Source: Bacteroidaceae bacterium (lineage in GTDB: Bacteria; Bacteroidota; Bacteroidia; Bacteroidales; Bacteroidaceae). Taken from it: a stretch of 64,000 bases of DNA. Below, in pieces: positions 51,296 through 60,644 of this stretch (position 1 is the first letter of the stretch; each line of letters begins with the position of its first letter). Location of the stretch: the NCBI GenBank assembly GCA_017559845.1, contig JAFYQQ010000077.1, positions 1 through 64,000 on the forward strand, read 5' to 3'. The position numbers and the translations under genes are program-made. Below the pieces are notes generated by a model. The model saw nothing but the letters and a program-made list of their open reading frames with translations. It searched no databases and had not been told where the DNA came from.

Positions 51296-53278
51296 ATGGA
51301 AAAATTAACCATGCAGAGCCACGATGTGACTGGCTCAAATACACAGAAGATTGCCCAACTGTTTCCTAATTGCGTAACGGAACGCTTGGGTAAAGACGGT
51401 AAGCCCGAATTGGCTATCGACTTTGAAAAGTTGCAAGCAGAGTTATCCAACGAAATCATTGCAGAGGGCGAAGAACGTTATCAATTCACTTGGCCCGACA
51501 AGCGTGCCGCTGTTCGTTTAGCAAATACGCCAACGACAATGACACTTCGTCCTTGTCGTGAGGAGAGTGTGGATTTTGATAATACACAGAACCTTTACAT
51601 CGAGGGCGACAACCTCGATGTATTGAAAGTTTTGCGTGAAACCTATCTTGGCAAGGTGAAGATGATTTACATTGATCCACCTTACAATACGGGCAATGAC
51701 TTTGTGTATAATGATGACTTCGCACAAGGTAAAAACGATTTTGAGCAATCAAGTGGTTTATTTGATGAAGAAGGCAACCAGACTATCGATCCAATGCAAC
51801 GCAATACTGAAAGCAATGGTCGTTTCCATACCGATTGGCTTAATATGATTTATCCTCGTTTGAAAGTAGCGAGAGATTTGCTATCAGAGGATGGAGTTAT
51901 TTTTATTTCAATTGATGATAATGAGGAGAGAAATTTAAAGAATATCTGTGATGAGGTGTTTGGTAATTCAAACTTTATAGCAATGCTTCCTACAGTTATG
52001 AATCTTAAAGGAAACCAAGATGAATATGCCTTTGCTGGAACTCATGAATATACTTGTGTTTACACTAAAAACAAAGAATTAAAGTCTTTTGGGTATTTTG
52101 ATATTGATGAGTCTGATGATGAATTTTCTTCATGGGAGAATGATGAAATTGGATATTATAAAAAAGGTGCAAACCTTAAATCAACAGGAGTGAATGCTCC
52201 AAGAGAGAAACGCCCCAACTTGTTTTTCCCAATTTATATTAATGGAGATTCATTTTCACTCGATTATTTTGAGGGCGCAACTGAAATTTTACCGATAACA
52301 GACGGTAAAGAAATGTCTTGGAGATGGAGCAAAGACAAATTCAATAATGAAAAGCACAATGTAATTATTTCCAATGAGAATGGAAAAATCTCTTTGTATA
52401 AGAAACAAAGACCTGCATTAGGAGAATTACCAACTAAAAAACCTAAAACATTATTCTACAAGCCCGAATATAGTAGTGGAAATGGAACGGCTCAAGTTAA
52501 GGAGTTGTTTGGAGAAAAGATTTTTAGCAATCCAAAACCGTTTGATTTAGTTAAAGACTTCATTAAAGTTGGAACTAATAATGATGCCATAATTCTCGAC
52601 TTCTTCTCCGGCTCTGCAACAACCGCTCACGCAGTGATGAAGCTCAATGCAGAAGACGGAGGAAACCGCAAATTCATCATGGTGCAATTGCCCGAAAAGA
52701 CGGATGAAAAGAGCGAAGCCTACAAAGCAGGCTACAAGAATATCTGCGAGATAGGAAAAGAGCGCATTCGCCGTGCAGGGGCACAAATAGTAGGGGCGCA
52801 GCGTGCTGCGTCCGCCGGAAACACAAGCAATGATTTGTTCAATAATGCGGACGCTGCACGCAACGTCCCTACTGTGGATGTTGGTTTCCGAGTATTGAAA
52901 CTCGACTCTTCAAATATGGAAGATGTCTATTACACTCCACAGGACTTTGACGCACAATCGCTGTTCAATGAAAATGTAAAGGCAGACCGCACCAATGAGG
53001 ATTTGCTCTTCCAAGTGATGCTCAACCTTGGCATTGAACTATCTGCAAAGATTGAGAGCAAGCAGATTGCGGGAAAGGAGGTTCACTTCGTGGATGACAA
53101 CTACCTTGTGGCTTGCTTCGACCGCGATGTAAATGAATCAACCATTACAGAAATTGCCAAGTTACAGCCAATCTACTTCGTTATGCGCGATGCCTCGGCA
53201 GCCAATGATAATGTGATAGACAACTTTGAGCAGATATTCAAGCACTATTCGCCCGAAACGGTGTGTAGAATAATATAA
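51296..53278 (+). CDS. Type III restriction-modification DNA methyltransferase (Mod)
   Basis: 660 residues. The beta-class motif order is DPPYNTGNDFVYNDDF (motif IV, about 125) followed by ILDFFSGSATTAHAVMKLNAEDG (SAM motif I, about 433). RFHTDWLNMIYPRLKVARDLL follows the catalytic motif. The variable target-recognition region lies about 220-400. Near residue 498 an in-frame repeat insertion encodes GAQRAASAGNTSN and NADAARNVPTV. It methylates adenine (expected N6-A) for self-protection and supplies specificity to Res. It is separated from res by an MNT/HepT toxin-antitoxin pair. Confidence 0.92.
   Translation: MEKLTMQSHDVTGSNTQKIAQLFPNCVTERLGKDGKPELAIDFEKLQAELSNEIIAEGEERYQFTWPDKRAAVRLANTPTTMTLRPCREESVDFDNTQNLYIEGDNLDVLKVLRETYLGKVKMIYIDPPYNTGNDFVYNDDFAQGKNDFEQSSGLFDEEGNQTIDPMQRNTESNGRFHTDWLNMIYPRLKVARDLLSEDGVIFISIDDNEERNLKNICDEVFGNSNFIAMLPTVMNLKGNQDEYAFAGTHEYTCVYTKNKELKSFGYFDIDESDDEFSSWENDEIGYYKKGANLKSTGVNAPREKRPNLFFPIYINGDSFSLDYFEGATEILPITDGKEMSWRWSKDKFNNEKHNVIISNENGKISLYKKQRPALGELPTKKPKTLFYKPEYSSGNGTAQVKELFGEKIFSNPKPFDLVKDFIKVGTNNDAIILDFFSGSATTAHAVMKLNAEDGGNRKFIMVQLPEKTDEKSEAYKAGYKNICEIGKERIRRAGAQIVGAQRAASAGNTSNDLFNNADAARNVPTVDVGFRVLKLDSSNMEDVYYTPQDFDAQSLFNENVKADRTNEDLLFQVMLNLGIELSAKIESKQIAGKEVHFVDDNYLVACFDRDVNESTITEIAKLQPIYFVMRDASAANDNVIDNFEQIFKHYSPETVCRII
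52790..52872. repeat. In-frame inverted repeat element inside mod
   Basis: GTAGGGGCGCAGCGTGCTGC (52790-52809) and an inverted partner CGGACGCTGCACGCAACGTC (52848-52867) bracket about 30 nt of AT-rich filler. The right arm matches the intergenic modules at 552-577 and 665-690 with one deletion. The 83-nt element leaves the reading frame open. Confidence 0.8.
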
Positions 53279-53380
53279 TATTGAAGAAAAAGGATATAAA
53301 CTATATAAAAAAAAGAGAAACCATAACATCAACTGAAAGAAAATTGTTATTTTTGTGGCAGATATAATTGGTTTGTAGTT

Positions 53381-53689
53381 ATGAACAGCGTTACAAGAAA
53401 CAGAATCATTCCCTCTATTCAGGGGTATTTTGCAACACAGCCCATTGCAAAGGCATGGCTGTTTGGTTCTTATTCTCGTGGCGAGGAATCTGCCGACAGC
53501 GATGTGGACATCTTGGTCGCCTTCGATAAGAATGCTAAGATAAGCCTCTTCAAGTATGCCGATATGATTTGTCAGTTGGAGAACCTACTGCAGCAGAAGG
53601 TAGACTTGGTGGAAGAGGGTTCTCTACTTCCTTTCGCTGCCGACACTGCAAACAAAGACAAGGTGTTGATCTATGAGAGAGACTGTTAG
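53381..53689 (+). CDS. MNT-type nucleotidyltransferase antitoxin
   Basis: 102 residues: AWLFGSYSRGEESADSDVDILVAF carries the GSxSRGE...DxD metal and nucleotide site (residues about 28-46), and LLQQKVDLVEEGSL supplies the third acidic residue. Such proteins are minimal nucleotidyltransferases that AMPylate and neutralise the HepT toxin. It overlaps the HepT gene by 17 nt. TATTTTTG at 53348 could be a promoter of its own, so the pair may be expressed independently of mod. Confidence 0.9.
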   Translation: MNSVTRNRIIPSIQGYFATQPIAKAWLFGSYSRGEESADSDVDILVAFDKNAKISLFKYADMICQLENLLQQKVDLVEEGSLLPFAADTANKDKVLIYERDC

Positions 53690-54017
53690 AGACAAAGGAC
53701 GCATAGAGCATATGTTGGCTGCAATAGCCAACGTGGAGGAGTTTACAAATGGGGTGAGCGCCGAAGAGTTTGTAAACAGCAAGGTGTTGTTCTTTGCCGT
53801 AGTCAAGAATATAGAGATTGTGGGCGAAGCCACCTATATGCTGACGAAGGAGTTCAAGGAGTCCCATCAGTCTATACCTTGGTTGGTCATAGAGAAGATG
53901 CGCCATGTATTGGTGCACGGCTATTACACGATATTGCCAGAGAAAGTGTGGGAGACGGTGCAGGAAGACTTGCCTGTATTGAAGAAACAACTCACCGACT
54001 TGTTGGCTGAAATGTAA
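53673..54017 (+). CDS. hepT: HepT-like RNase toxin
   Basis: 114 residues, all-helical HEPN fold: KGRIEHMLAAIANVEEF, VKNIEIVGEATYMLT and MRHVLVHGYY, which contains the Rx4HxY catalytic motif intact. HepT toxins cleave RNA or tRNA when not AMPylated by the MNT partner. Its overlap with the preceding MNT gene is typical. Its place between mod and res would tie loss of the operon to toxicity. Confidence 0.88.
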   Translation: MRETVRDKGRIEHMLAAIANVEEFTNGVSAEEFVNSKVLFFAVVKNIEIVGEATYMLTKEFKESHQSIPWLVIEKMRHVLVHGYYTILPEKVWETVQEDLPVLKKQLTDLLAEM

Positions 54018-54070
54018 AAAAAGCAGTTTTCGTTCAGTGATTGATGTATGGCGCAAGCAATACATTGGTC

Positions 54071-57000
54071 ATGAAATTCAAATTCAAAATCCAGCAGTAC
54101 CAGACCGAGGCCGTGGAGAATACGGTGTCGGTATTTACCGGACAGCCATCGCACAGGGTAGCGGAGTATCGTCGTGATTTAGGCAAACGCACTCAACAGC
54201 AAATAGACTTTGATGGTGAAACAGGCTTCCGCAACCATCATATAGAATTGGACGGGCGGACGTTGCTCAAGAACATCAATGCCATACAGAATTTGTATGA
54301 TATAACTCCGTCTGCTACACTTGCCAAAGGTGTAGGTGCGGTGAACCTCGACATTGAAATGGAAACGGGTACGGGTAAGACCTATGTTTACATAAAGACG
54401 ATGTTTGAGCTGAACAAACAGTATGGCTGGAGCAAGTTTATCATCGTGGTGCCAAGCATTGCCATTCGTGAGGGTGTGGCCAAGAGTTTCAAGATGTTGG
54501 AGGAACACTTTATGGAATACTACGGCAAGAAGGCGCGTTGGTTTATCTACAACAGCAGCAATCTGCAACAACTCGACAGTTTTTCTTCCGATTCGGGACT
54601 CAGCGTGATGATTATCAACACTCAGGCTTTTGCCGCTTCGATGAAAGAAGGTGGCAGAAGCAAGGAGAGCCGCATCATCTACTCGAAGCGTGATGAGTTT
54701 GGCAGCCGAAGACCAATAGATGTGATAGCAGCCAATTACCCGATTATCATAATGGACGAGCCGCAAAAGATGGAGGGCGATGCCACACAAGCGGGTATCA
54801 AGCGATTTAATCCGCTCTTTGTGCTGAACTACTCGGCTACTCATAAGACCAAGCATGATACCATCTATGCACTCGATGCCCTGGATGCTTATTGTCAGAA
54901 GCTGGTGAAGCGTATCCATGTAAAGGGTTTTGAAGTGAAGAACCTTAGAGGAACCAGCAGTTATCTCTATCTGGACAGCATTGTGCTTTCGCCCAAGCAT
55001 CCGCCAATGGCTTGCATAGAGTTGGAAATTAAGAATGCCGCAGGTATTCCCACACGAAAAATTAAAACTTTTCGGTTCGGTGATAACTTATATAAAGAGT
55101 CAGGATTAGCTGCATATGAAAATTTTGTAATTGATGACATTAGTCCCAAAGGTTATGTCTCATTCACAAATGGAACAACAATTCATTTACGTCAAGCCAT
55201 TGGCGACATGAACGAAGAACATATGCAGCGTGTGCAGATACGTGAAACCATCATGTCGCACTTTGAAAAGGAACGCCAACTGTTCAAGCGTGGCATCAAA
55301 TGCTTGTCGCTCTTCTTCATTGATGAGGTGGCTAAGTACAAGAGTTACGACGAGGATGGCAATGAAGTGAAAGGTGCCTTCCAAAAGATATTTGAAGAAG
55401 AGTATGCAAGGATTGTAGATAACGAATTCACATTCTTCGATGAGGAGTACAACAAATATCTGCATCGTTTTAATCCGCAAGATGTGCATAAGGGGTATTT
55501 TTCTATAGACAAGAAGACGGGCAGAACGATAGATGGCAAGGTGGAGAAGAAGACGGGACTGTCGGACGACATTTCCGCCTATGAACTGATCTTAAAGAAC
55601 AAGGAACGGTTGTTGAGCTTTGAGGAGCCTACACGCTTCATCTTCTCACACTCGGCCTTGCGTGAGGGATGGGATAACCCGAATGTGTTCCAAATCTGTA
55701 CGCTACGACACAGCAACTCCACTACAGCCAAGCGCCAGGAGGTGGGACGTGGACTACGTATCTGTGTGGACAAGCACGGTACACGAATGGATGCTGAGCT
55801 ATTGGGCGAGGATGTACACGAGGTAAACAAACTGACGGTGATTGCCAATGAAAGCTATGCCGACTTTACCACAGCCTTGCAACGAGAAACCCGTGATGTG
55901 CTTCGTGAACGTACAACGAAAGTAACCGTTACCTATTTCACAGGCAAGCAAATCAAGATTGGCGAAGAAGTACACACCATCAGCGAAACTGAAGCAAGCC
56001 GCATCATCATCTATTTGGAAGACAACGGGTATATTGACGAGCAGAAGAACATCACTCCCACATACCGTGAGGCAGTAGCAAACGGCACTGTTGCCCCATT
56101 ACCACAAAAGTTGCAACCGATAGCAGAAGGCGTTACCCAGCTTGTCAACTCTATCTTCGACCCAAAAGCATTGGATGATATGGTTGTGGAGGAAAAGACC
56201 ACAACACCTGATAATAAGCTGAACAAGAATTTCGATAAAGATGAGTTCCAGGCCTTATGGAATGAAATCAACCATCAGTATGTCTATCAAGTAAGTTACG
56301 ACAGCAACGAACTTATTGATAAAGCTGTTCTATATCTCAATAAGGATTTAGAGGTTAAGCAGCTTCGCTACGTAATGGTAGAGGGCACACAGGATGAAAC
56401 GGAAGTGGCGGACTTTGGTAACACACGCTCACAATCACGCGAACTGACCGATGTGTGTACCTCGACCGTCAAGTATGACCTGGTGGGCGATATTGCCAAA
56501 GGAGCAAGGCTTACCCGTCGTACAGTAGTGAAGATATTGCAGAAAATCAAACCAAGCAAGCTTTATCTTTTCAAGAACAATCCCGAGGAGTTTATCCGTA
56601 AAGTCATAAGCATCATCAAGGAACAGAAGTCCACGATGATTGTGGAGCATATTCACTATAACATCACTGAGGGCAAGTATGACAGCGACATCTTTACCAT
56701 CAAGAGCAAGATGGACTTTGACCGAGCTTATGAAGCCAAGAAACATGTGACCGATTATGTATTCAGCGACAGCAAAGGCGAACGCCAGTTTGCCCATGAC
56801 TTGGATGAAGCAAGCGAAGTTGTGGTATATGCCAAATTGCCTCGCTCATTCCAAATACCCACTCCTGTTGGCAACTATGCTCCCGACTGGGCAATTGTAT
56901 TTAAAGATGGAGATGTGAAACATGTTTTCTTCATCGCAGAAACGAAAGGGTCGCTGGAGTCCATGGAGCTGCGAGGTATAGAAAAAGCAAAGATTGCTTG

Positions 57001-57097
57001 CGCTCGCAAACTCTTCAATGAGACTTCGTCTGGCAAAATAAAATACAAGGCTGTGGAAAACTTTGAGGAATTAAGAGAAATTTTGATGGGGAAATAG
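54071..57097 (+). CDS. Type III restriction enzyme Res subunit
   Basis: 1008 residues from the ATG at 54071; earlier in-frame starts at 54041-54044 are possible. The helicase domain holds IEMETGTGKTYVYIKTMFEL (I, about 97), IIIMDEPQKMEG (II, about 230), VLNYSATH (III), FIFSHSALREGWDNPNVFQI (V) and RQEVGRGLRICVD (VI, about 555). The C-terminal nuclease is the PD-(D/E)XK type: YAPDWAIVF then FFIAETKGSL (about 937-957), as in EcoP1-like Res. With Mod it should cut foreign DNA carrying unmethylated sites. It looks intact. Confidence 0.93.
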   Translation: MKFKFKIQQYQTEAVENTVSVFTGQPSHRVAEYRRDLGKRTQQQIDFDGETGFRNHHIELDGRTLLKNINAIQNLYDITPSATLAKGVGAVNLDIEMETGTGKTYVYIKTMFELNKQYGWSKFIIVVPSIAIREGVAKSFKMLEEHFMEYYGKKARWFIYNSSNLQQLDSFSSDSGLSVMIINTQAFAASMKEGGRSKESRIIYSKRDEFGSRRPIDVIAANYPIIIMDEPQKMEGDATQAGIKRFNPLFVLNYSATHKTKHDTIYALDALDAYCQKLVKRIHVKGFEVKNLRGTSSYLYLDSIVLSPKHPPMACIELEIKNAAGIPTRKIKTFRFGDNLYKESGLAAYENFVIDDISPKGYVSFTNGTTIHLRQAIGDMNEEHMQRVQIRETIMSHFEKERQLFKRGIKCLSLFFIDEVAKYKSYDEDGNEVKGAFQKIFEEEYARIVDNEFTFFDEEYNKYLHRFNPQDVHKGYFSIDKKTGRTIDGKVEKKTGLSDDISAYELILKNKERLLSFEEPTRFIFSHSALREGWDNPNVFQICTLRHSNSTTAKRQEVGRGLRICVDKHGTRMDAELLGEDVHEVNKLTVIANESYADFTTALQRETRDVLRERTTKVTVTYFTGKQIKIGEEVHTISETEASRIIIYLEDNGYIDEQKNITPTYREAVANGTVAPLPQKLQPIAEGVTQLVNSIFDPKALDDMVVEEKTTTPDNKLNKNFDKDEFQALWNEINHQYVYQVSYDSNELIDKAVLYLNKDLEVKQLRYVMVEGTQDETEVADFGNTRSQSRELTDVCTSTVKYDLVGDIAKGARLTRRTVVKILQKIKPSKLYLFKNNPEEFIRKVISIIKEQKSTMIVEHIHYNITEGKYDSDIFTIKSKMDFDRAYEAKKHVTDYVFSDSKGERQFAHDLDEASEVVVYAKLPRSFQIPTPVGNYAPDWAIVFKDGDVKHVFFIAETKGSLESMELRGIEKAKIACARKLFNETSSGKIKYKAVENFEELREILMGK

Positions 57098-57104
57098 ACA
57101 TTTC

Positions 57105-57182
57105 TCATAACCAAGAAAAAACGGGCAACTCGAATTTGACGGCTATTCATTCTCTGAGCTGAGTGAACTTCTGACAAAATAA
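57105..57182 (+). pseudogene. Short coding remnant
   Basis: A start-less frame reads NGQLEFDGYSFSELSELLTK and ends at TAA 57180-57182, between res and the zinc-finger gene. It looks like the tail of a lost protein. The source is unknown and the evidence is thin. Confidence 0.3.
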
Positions 57183-57185
57183 GAT

Positions 57186-57641
57186 ATGAAGAAACTCTGT
57201 AGGATATGTGGTAAAGCGATTATGGGTGATGTGCTTAAACATTATGCGGATAAGCATTTTAGTATATATGTTGCCAATAAAGCTAAAATAGAATCACACC
57301 CAGGAGCCTTTGTTGTAAGTGGGTGCAGCGAATTATTGGCTGCACTATCCATAGTAAAGAATTGTGCACCACCTAAAAAGGCGCAAACCCCATCCCCCAA
57401 AATCGATAAAAAAAGAATGAAGGAAATAGCCAAGACTCTTGACAAAAGGCTTGGCGAACAAACTTATCGTGGGAATCAGTCTTTTATGTGTGATGGATGT
57501 CATAAAGAGTATAAATATGGCAAAGTAATTTATGGTGATGCACACAACTTCCATCTTTGTTACGAGTGTTATAAATACGCTAAAAAGGGCACTGACTCAA
57601 AACGTGGCAACAAACATGTCTTTATAAATACGCCAATGTAA
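57186..57641 (+). CDS. Hypothetical protein with two zinc-binding Cys/His clusters
   Basis: 151 residues. The first cluster is LCRICGKAIMGDVLKHYADKH (C-x2-C-x10-H-x4-H, residues 5-24), and the second is MCDGCHKEYKYGKVIYG then HLCYECYKYA (two C-x2-C pairs, about 101-132). The linker is basic (PPKKAQTPSPKIDKKRMKEI). DNA or RNA binding is plausible. No family is recognised. It follows res by about 90 nt and is the last gene of the island. Confidence 0.65.
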   Translation: MKKLCRICGKAIMGDVLKHYADKHFSIYVANKAKIESHPGAFVVSGCSELLAALSIVKNCAPPKKAQTPSPKIDKKRMKEIAKTLDKRLGEQTYRGNQSFMCDGCHKEYKYGKVIYGDAHNFHLCYECYKYAKKGTDSKRGNKHVFINTPM

Positions 57642-57725
57642 GATTTCTACTTCTACTGACGTTGTCACCACATAAGACAAAGCACTATGTTTTAAGAACG
57701 TGGCAATTACACAAATTCTCTGCGT

Positions 57726-58688
57726 TCAGAACAGTGTGAAAAGGCATCGTAAAAAGAGGAGTCCGATGCGGGATGAAGAGAGCTGGCTGAAAAGGAAATA
57801 AGCAGGAGTATAATGATAGGGAGGGAGCGGATACAAGCCGTTGTTCCGCAACCTTTGTACAAGCTGCTGCAAGGAATGCGCACCAGAAGTGAGACGGATG
57901 GTGTCCAGCATGAGATCCATGGTGAGCTGTGAGACACGGCGGCGAAGAGCCTGTGACTGTTGCGAAGGAAGATGCAGGGTCAATTTATCCAACATCATCA
58001 CTACGGCTTCCTTGTCGGCAAGACGGCGATGTACATGAGCAGGGTCTTCGTGGGTGGTAATGGATCCCGAACGGCGATGATAGGCATAAGCCGCACAGCC
58101 CGTATCCAACACGCTGGCTGCCCGTAGTAGCAGTTGGGGAGTGAAAGCTTCATCCTCGTGCAGAATGCCCTGAATAAATCGGAGGTTGCCCAACAATGAA
58201 CGACGGAAAAGATAGGCGCAAGCCGATGCCCGAAGATTGTATTGCAACATGTAAGCGGTTCCACTCATGACAGGACGCGAGGCTGCCTCCTGCCCCTGGA
58301 AACGAAAAAGCAGCATATCCGGGGCATCGCTTTTCAGCATGCGGATACACTGTGCATAGGCCGACGGCAACAACTCATCATCTCCGTCGACAAACTGGAT
58401 ATAGGTGCCAGACGCACGGTCCATTCCGGTATTGCGTGCCGCACTGAGTCCGCCGTTGGGCTGACGCACACATTGCACTTCATCGCCATAGCCGGAAAGG
58501 CATTCCGATACGGGGGTTTCGGAGCCGTCATCAATGACCAGCACCTCGCGCTCTTCCTTTTTGAGCGGAAGGGCCAGAATACTATCTATGCACGCACAGA
58601 TCCACTCACTGGGAAGATTGTAACAGGGAACCACAAAGGTAATCAAGGGTTCTCTGCGCTCCACAGTCGGGTGATGCTGTGCGTGCAT
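57726..58688 (-). CDS. Family 2 glycosyltransferase
   Basis: 320 residues: LITFVVPCYNLPSEWICACID, VLVIDDGSETP, RQPNGGLSAARNTGMDRASG and QFVDGDDELLP, with the GT-A metal-site DGDD at about residue 105. The C-terminal half is helical, and the tail is hydrophobic (RIGLLFLRCLFTLF). It ends the korA-korB-ddh-GT2 run with an 18-nt gap after ddh. Substrate is unknown. It marks the right border of the accessory island. Confidence 0.87.
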   Translation of the reverse strand: MHAQHHPTVERREPLITFVVPCYNLPSEWICACIDSILALPLKKEEREVLVIDDGSETPVSECLSGYGDEVQCVRQPNGGLSAARNTGMDRASGTYIQFVDGDDELLPSAYAQCIRMLKSDAPDMLLFRFQGQEAASRPVMSGTAYMLQYNLRASACAYLFRRSLLGNLRFIQGILHEDEAFTPQLLLRAASVLDTGCAAYAYHRRSGSITTHEDPAHVHRRLADKEAVVMMLDKLTLHLPSQQSQALRRRVSQLTMDLMLDTIRLTSGAHSLQQLVQRLRNNGLYPLPPYHYTPAYFLFSQLSSSRIGLLFLRCLFTLF

Positions 58689-58706
58689 AGTTTATTTTAA
58701 AAAATA

Positions 58707-59609
58707 TTACACCAAATGTGCGATTATCTCCTCGCGATTGCCGGGAAGATAGTCAATGACCGGAATCTCAATCATCGTATAGGCTCCGGGCTGCTGCTTC
58801 ATGCTGGCACGGGCCGCATTGACCATCACCTGAGCTGTAAGCGCAGGGTTGTTGATGCGCATGTTGAACTCGAAGAGCTGGTTGTGTGTGGTTCCACTCA
58901 CACCCTTACGTACCAGATTGACTCCATGGCCCACATCATTGAGATCGGCCACGCAGGGCACCTGTTTTACATGCGTCTCGTCATTCACGAAATAAGGATC
59001 GGCCTTCACCGCAGCCTCAACCGCCTTGAAGTCTACACCCTCTTCCAGTTCAACATATACCATGCGGCGATGAATACCAGTACCCACGGGAATAGTCATA
59101 CTCAGCGCATCGCGCACACCCTCAATGGCACGCACGGCCACGCTGTGACCCATACTACGTCCGGGACCGAAGTTGGTATAGCTGATTCCTTGGGGAGCCA
59201 GGCTTTCCATCAATGTGCGCACCACACTGTCAGAACCCGGATCCCATCCAGCACTGATTACACTGACAGCTCCATACTTGCGAGCCGCTTCGCCCAAGGT
59301 ATTGCGCAAAGCCACAATCTGGGTGTGAATGTCGAAACTGTCCACTGTGTTGATGCCCAGCGCCAATGCCTCAAGGGCAAACTGTTCCACACTGCGGGTG
59401 GGGGTGGCAAGCAAAGCCACGTCCACGTCCTCAAGCTCGGCGAGCGTCTTCACCACCTTGTATGAGGCGATTTCTGGCGGACAATCCTCCGCTCCCTTGC
59501 GGCGCACAATGCCGACCACCTCCATGTCGGGGGCAGCCTGCAGTGCCTGCAAGGCGTATTGTCCTATATTGCCGTAGCCAACAATGGCCACTCTTGTCTT
59601 CTTCTCCAT
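58707..59609 (-). CDS. ddh: meso-diaminopimelate D-dehydrogenase
   Basis: 300 residues. The NADP-binding loop is VAIVGYGNIGQYAL; then LLATPTRSVEQF, DSFDIHTQIVALRNTLGEAA, VISAGWDPGSDSVVRTLM and FGPGRSMGHSVAVRAIEGV, all typical of Ddh. It aminates tetrahydrodipicolinate directly to meso-DAP, feeding peptidoglycan and lysine synthesis in one step. It lies 15 nt after korB on the same strand. Confidence 0.94.
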   Translation of the reverse strand: MEKKTRVAIVGYGNIGQYALQALQAAPDMEVVGIVRRKGAEDCPPEIASYKVVKTLAELEDVDVALLATPTRSVEQFALEALALGINTVDSFDIHTQIVALRNTLGEAARKYGAVSVISAGWDPGSDSVVRTLMESLAPQGISYTNFGPGRSMGHSVAVRAIEGVRDALSMTIPVGTGIHRRMVYVELEEGVDFKAVEAAVKADPYFVNDETHVKQVPCVADLNDVGHGVNLVRKGVSGTTHNQLFEFNMRINNPALTAQVMVNAARASMKQQPGAYTMIEIPVIDYLPGNREEIIAHLV

Positions 59610-59624
59610 AGACTTGCCTTTATA

Positions 59625-60626
59625 TTACTTTACTTCCCAGATATCGTTGGTTTCCAACAACTCGGCGAAGTTGTGATAGGGTTTCTTGGCCTTCACTTCC
59701 TCAATCTGCGCCTCTACGGCATCATTGTATGTGGGAGCCTCCACATCGCGGATGACACCAAGCGCCACGGGGAATCCGTCGCCGTCGCCCATCAAGGCAA
59801 GCTTGAGCTGCAGGGTATTGTCCTGACAATGTGCATCGTGTACCAGAATGTCGTCCATGGTGATGCCGTCCTTCCCGATTTCCACAATCTTAAGTCCGAA
59901 GCCTTCCTGAACCAAACCAAACTCGTTGTTCTCGCCAAATACCAGAGGCTTTCCGTGCTGTACATAGATGGCACGCTTGGCACGGCCGTCCTTATTATAT
60001 ACATCATCGTAGGCACCGTTGTTGAAGATGACGCAATGCTGCAGAATCTCGCAAACGGATGCGCCCTTGTGCTGGTAAGCCGCCTTCAGGATTTCAATGG
60101 TACCGGGAGCGTCTGTGGCAACGGCACGGGCAAAGAAGTTGCCACGCGCACCGAAGCAGAGTTCTGCCGGACGGAAGGGTTCCTCTACCGTACCATAGGG
60201 TGATGACTTGCTGACAAAACCGCGGGGGCTGGTGGGGCTGTACTGTCCCTTGGTCAGGCCATAGATGCGGTTATTAAGGAGAATCATATTCAAGTCGATA
60301 TTACGACGGTTGGCGTGGATAAAATGATTGCCGCCGATGGCAAGTCCGTCACCGTCGCCACTCACCTGCCATACGGAAAGGCGGGGGTTAGCCACCTTTA
60401 CACCAGTGGCAATGGCAGCCGCACGGCCATGAATGGTATTCATACCGTATGTGGCCATATAATGGGGCAGACGGCTGCTGCAGCCGATACCGCTGATGAC
60501 GGCAGTCTCCCATGGAGCCACACCAATTTCGGCCATGGCCTTGTGCAGATTGGCCAGGAAGAAGTGGTCTCCGCATCCCGGACACCAACGGGGCTGGCCC
60601 TTTTTATAATCGTTTGCTGTAAACAT
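59625..60626 (-). CDS. korB: 2-oxoacid:ferredoxin oxidoreductase beta subunit (KorB-type)
   Basis: 333 residues. RWCPGCGDHFFLANLHKAM (CPGCG) and the thiamine-diphosphate motif SGDGDGLAIGGNHFIHANRR then NNRIYGLTKGQYSPTS identify the TPP-binding subunit. With KorA it decarboxylates 2-oxoglutarate (or a related 2-oxoacid) to the CoA thioester and reduces ferredoxin, a standard anaerobic Bacteroidales step. It starts 18 nt after korA. Confidence 0.93.
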   Translation of the reverse strand: MFTANDYKKGQPRWCPGCGDHFFLANLHKAMAEIGVAPWETAVISGIGCSSRLPHYMATYGMNTIHGRAAAIATGVKVANPRLSVWQVSGDGDGLAIGGNHFIHANRRNIDLNMILLNNRIYGLTKGQYSPTSPRGFVSKSSPYGTVEEPFRPAELCFGARGNFFARAVATDAPGTIEILKAAYQHKGASVCEILQHCVIFNNGAYDDVYNKDGRAKRAIYVQHGKPLVFGENNEFGLVQEGFGLKIVEIGKDGITMDDILVHDAHCQDNTLQLKLALMGDGDGFPVALGVIRDVEAPTYNDAVEAQIEEVKAKKPYHNFAELLETNDIWEVK

Positions 60627-60644
60627 GTCTGTTGGAATTTAAAG

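Noticed and set aside
41900..57700. Integrative element with integrase and attachment sites
   Set aside because: The region is island-like in content and composition, but I found no integrase, relaxase or flanking direct repeat.
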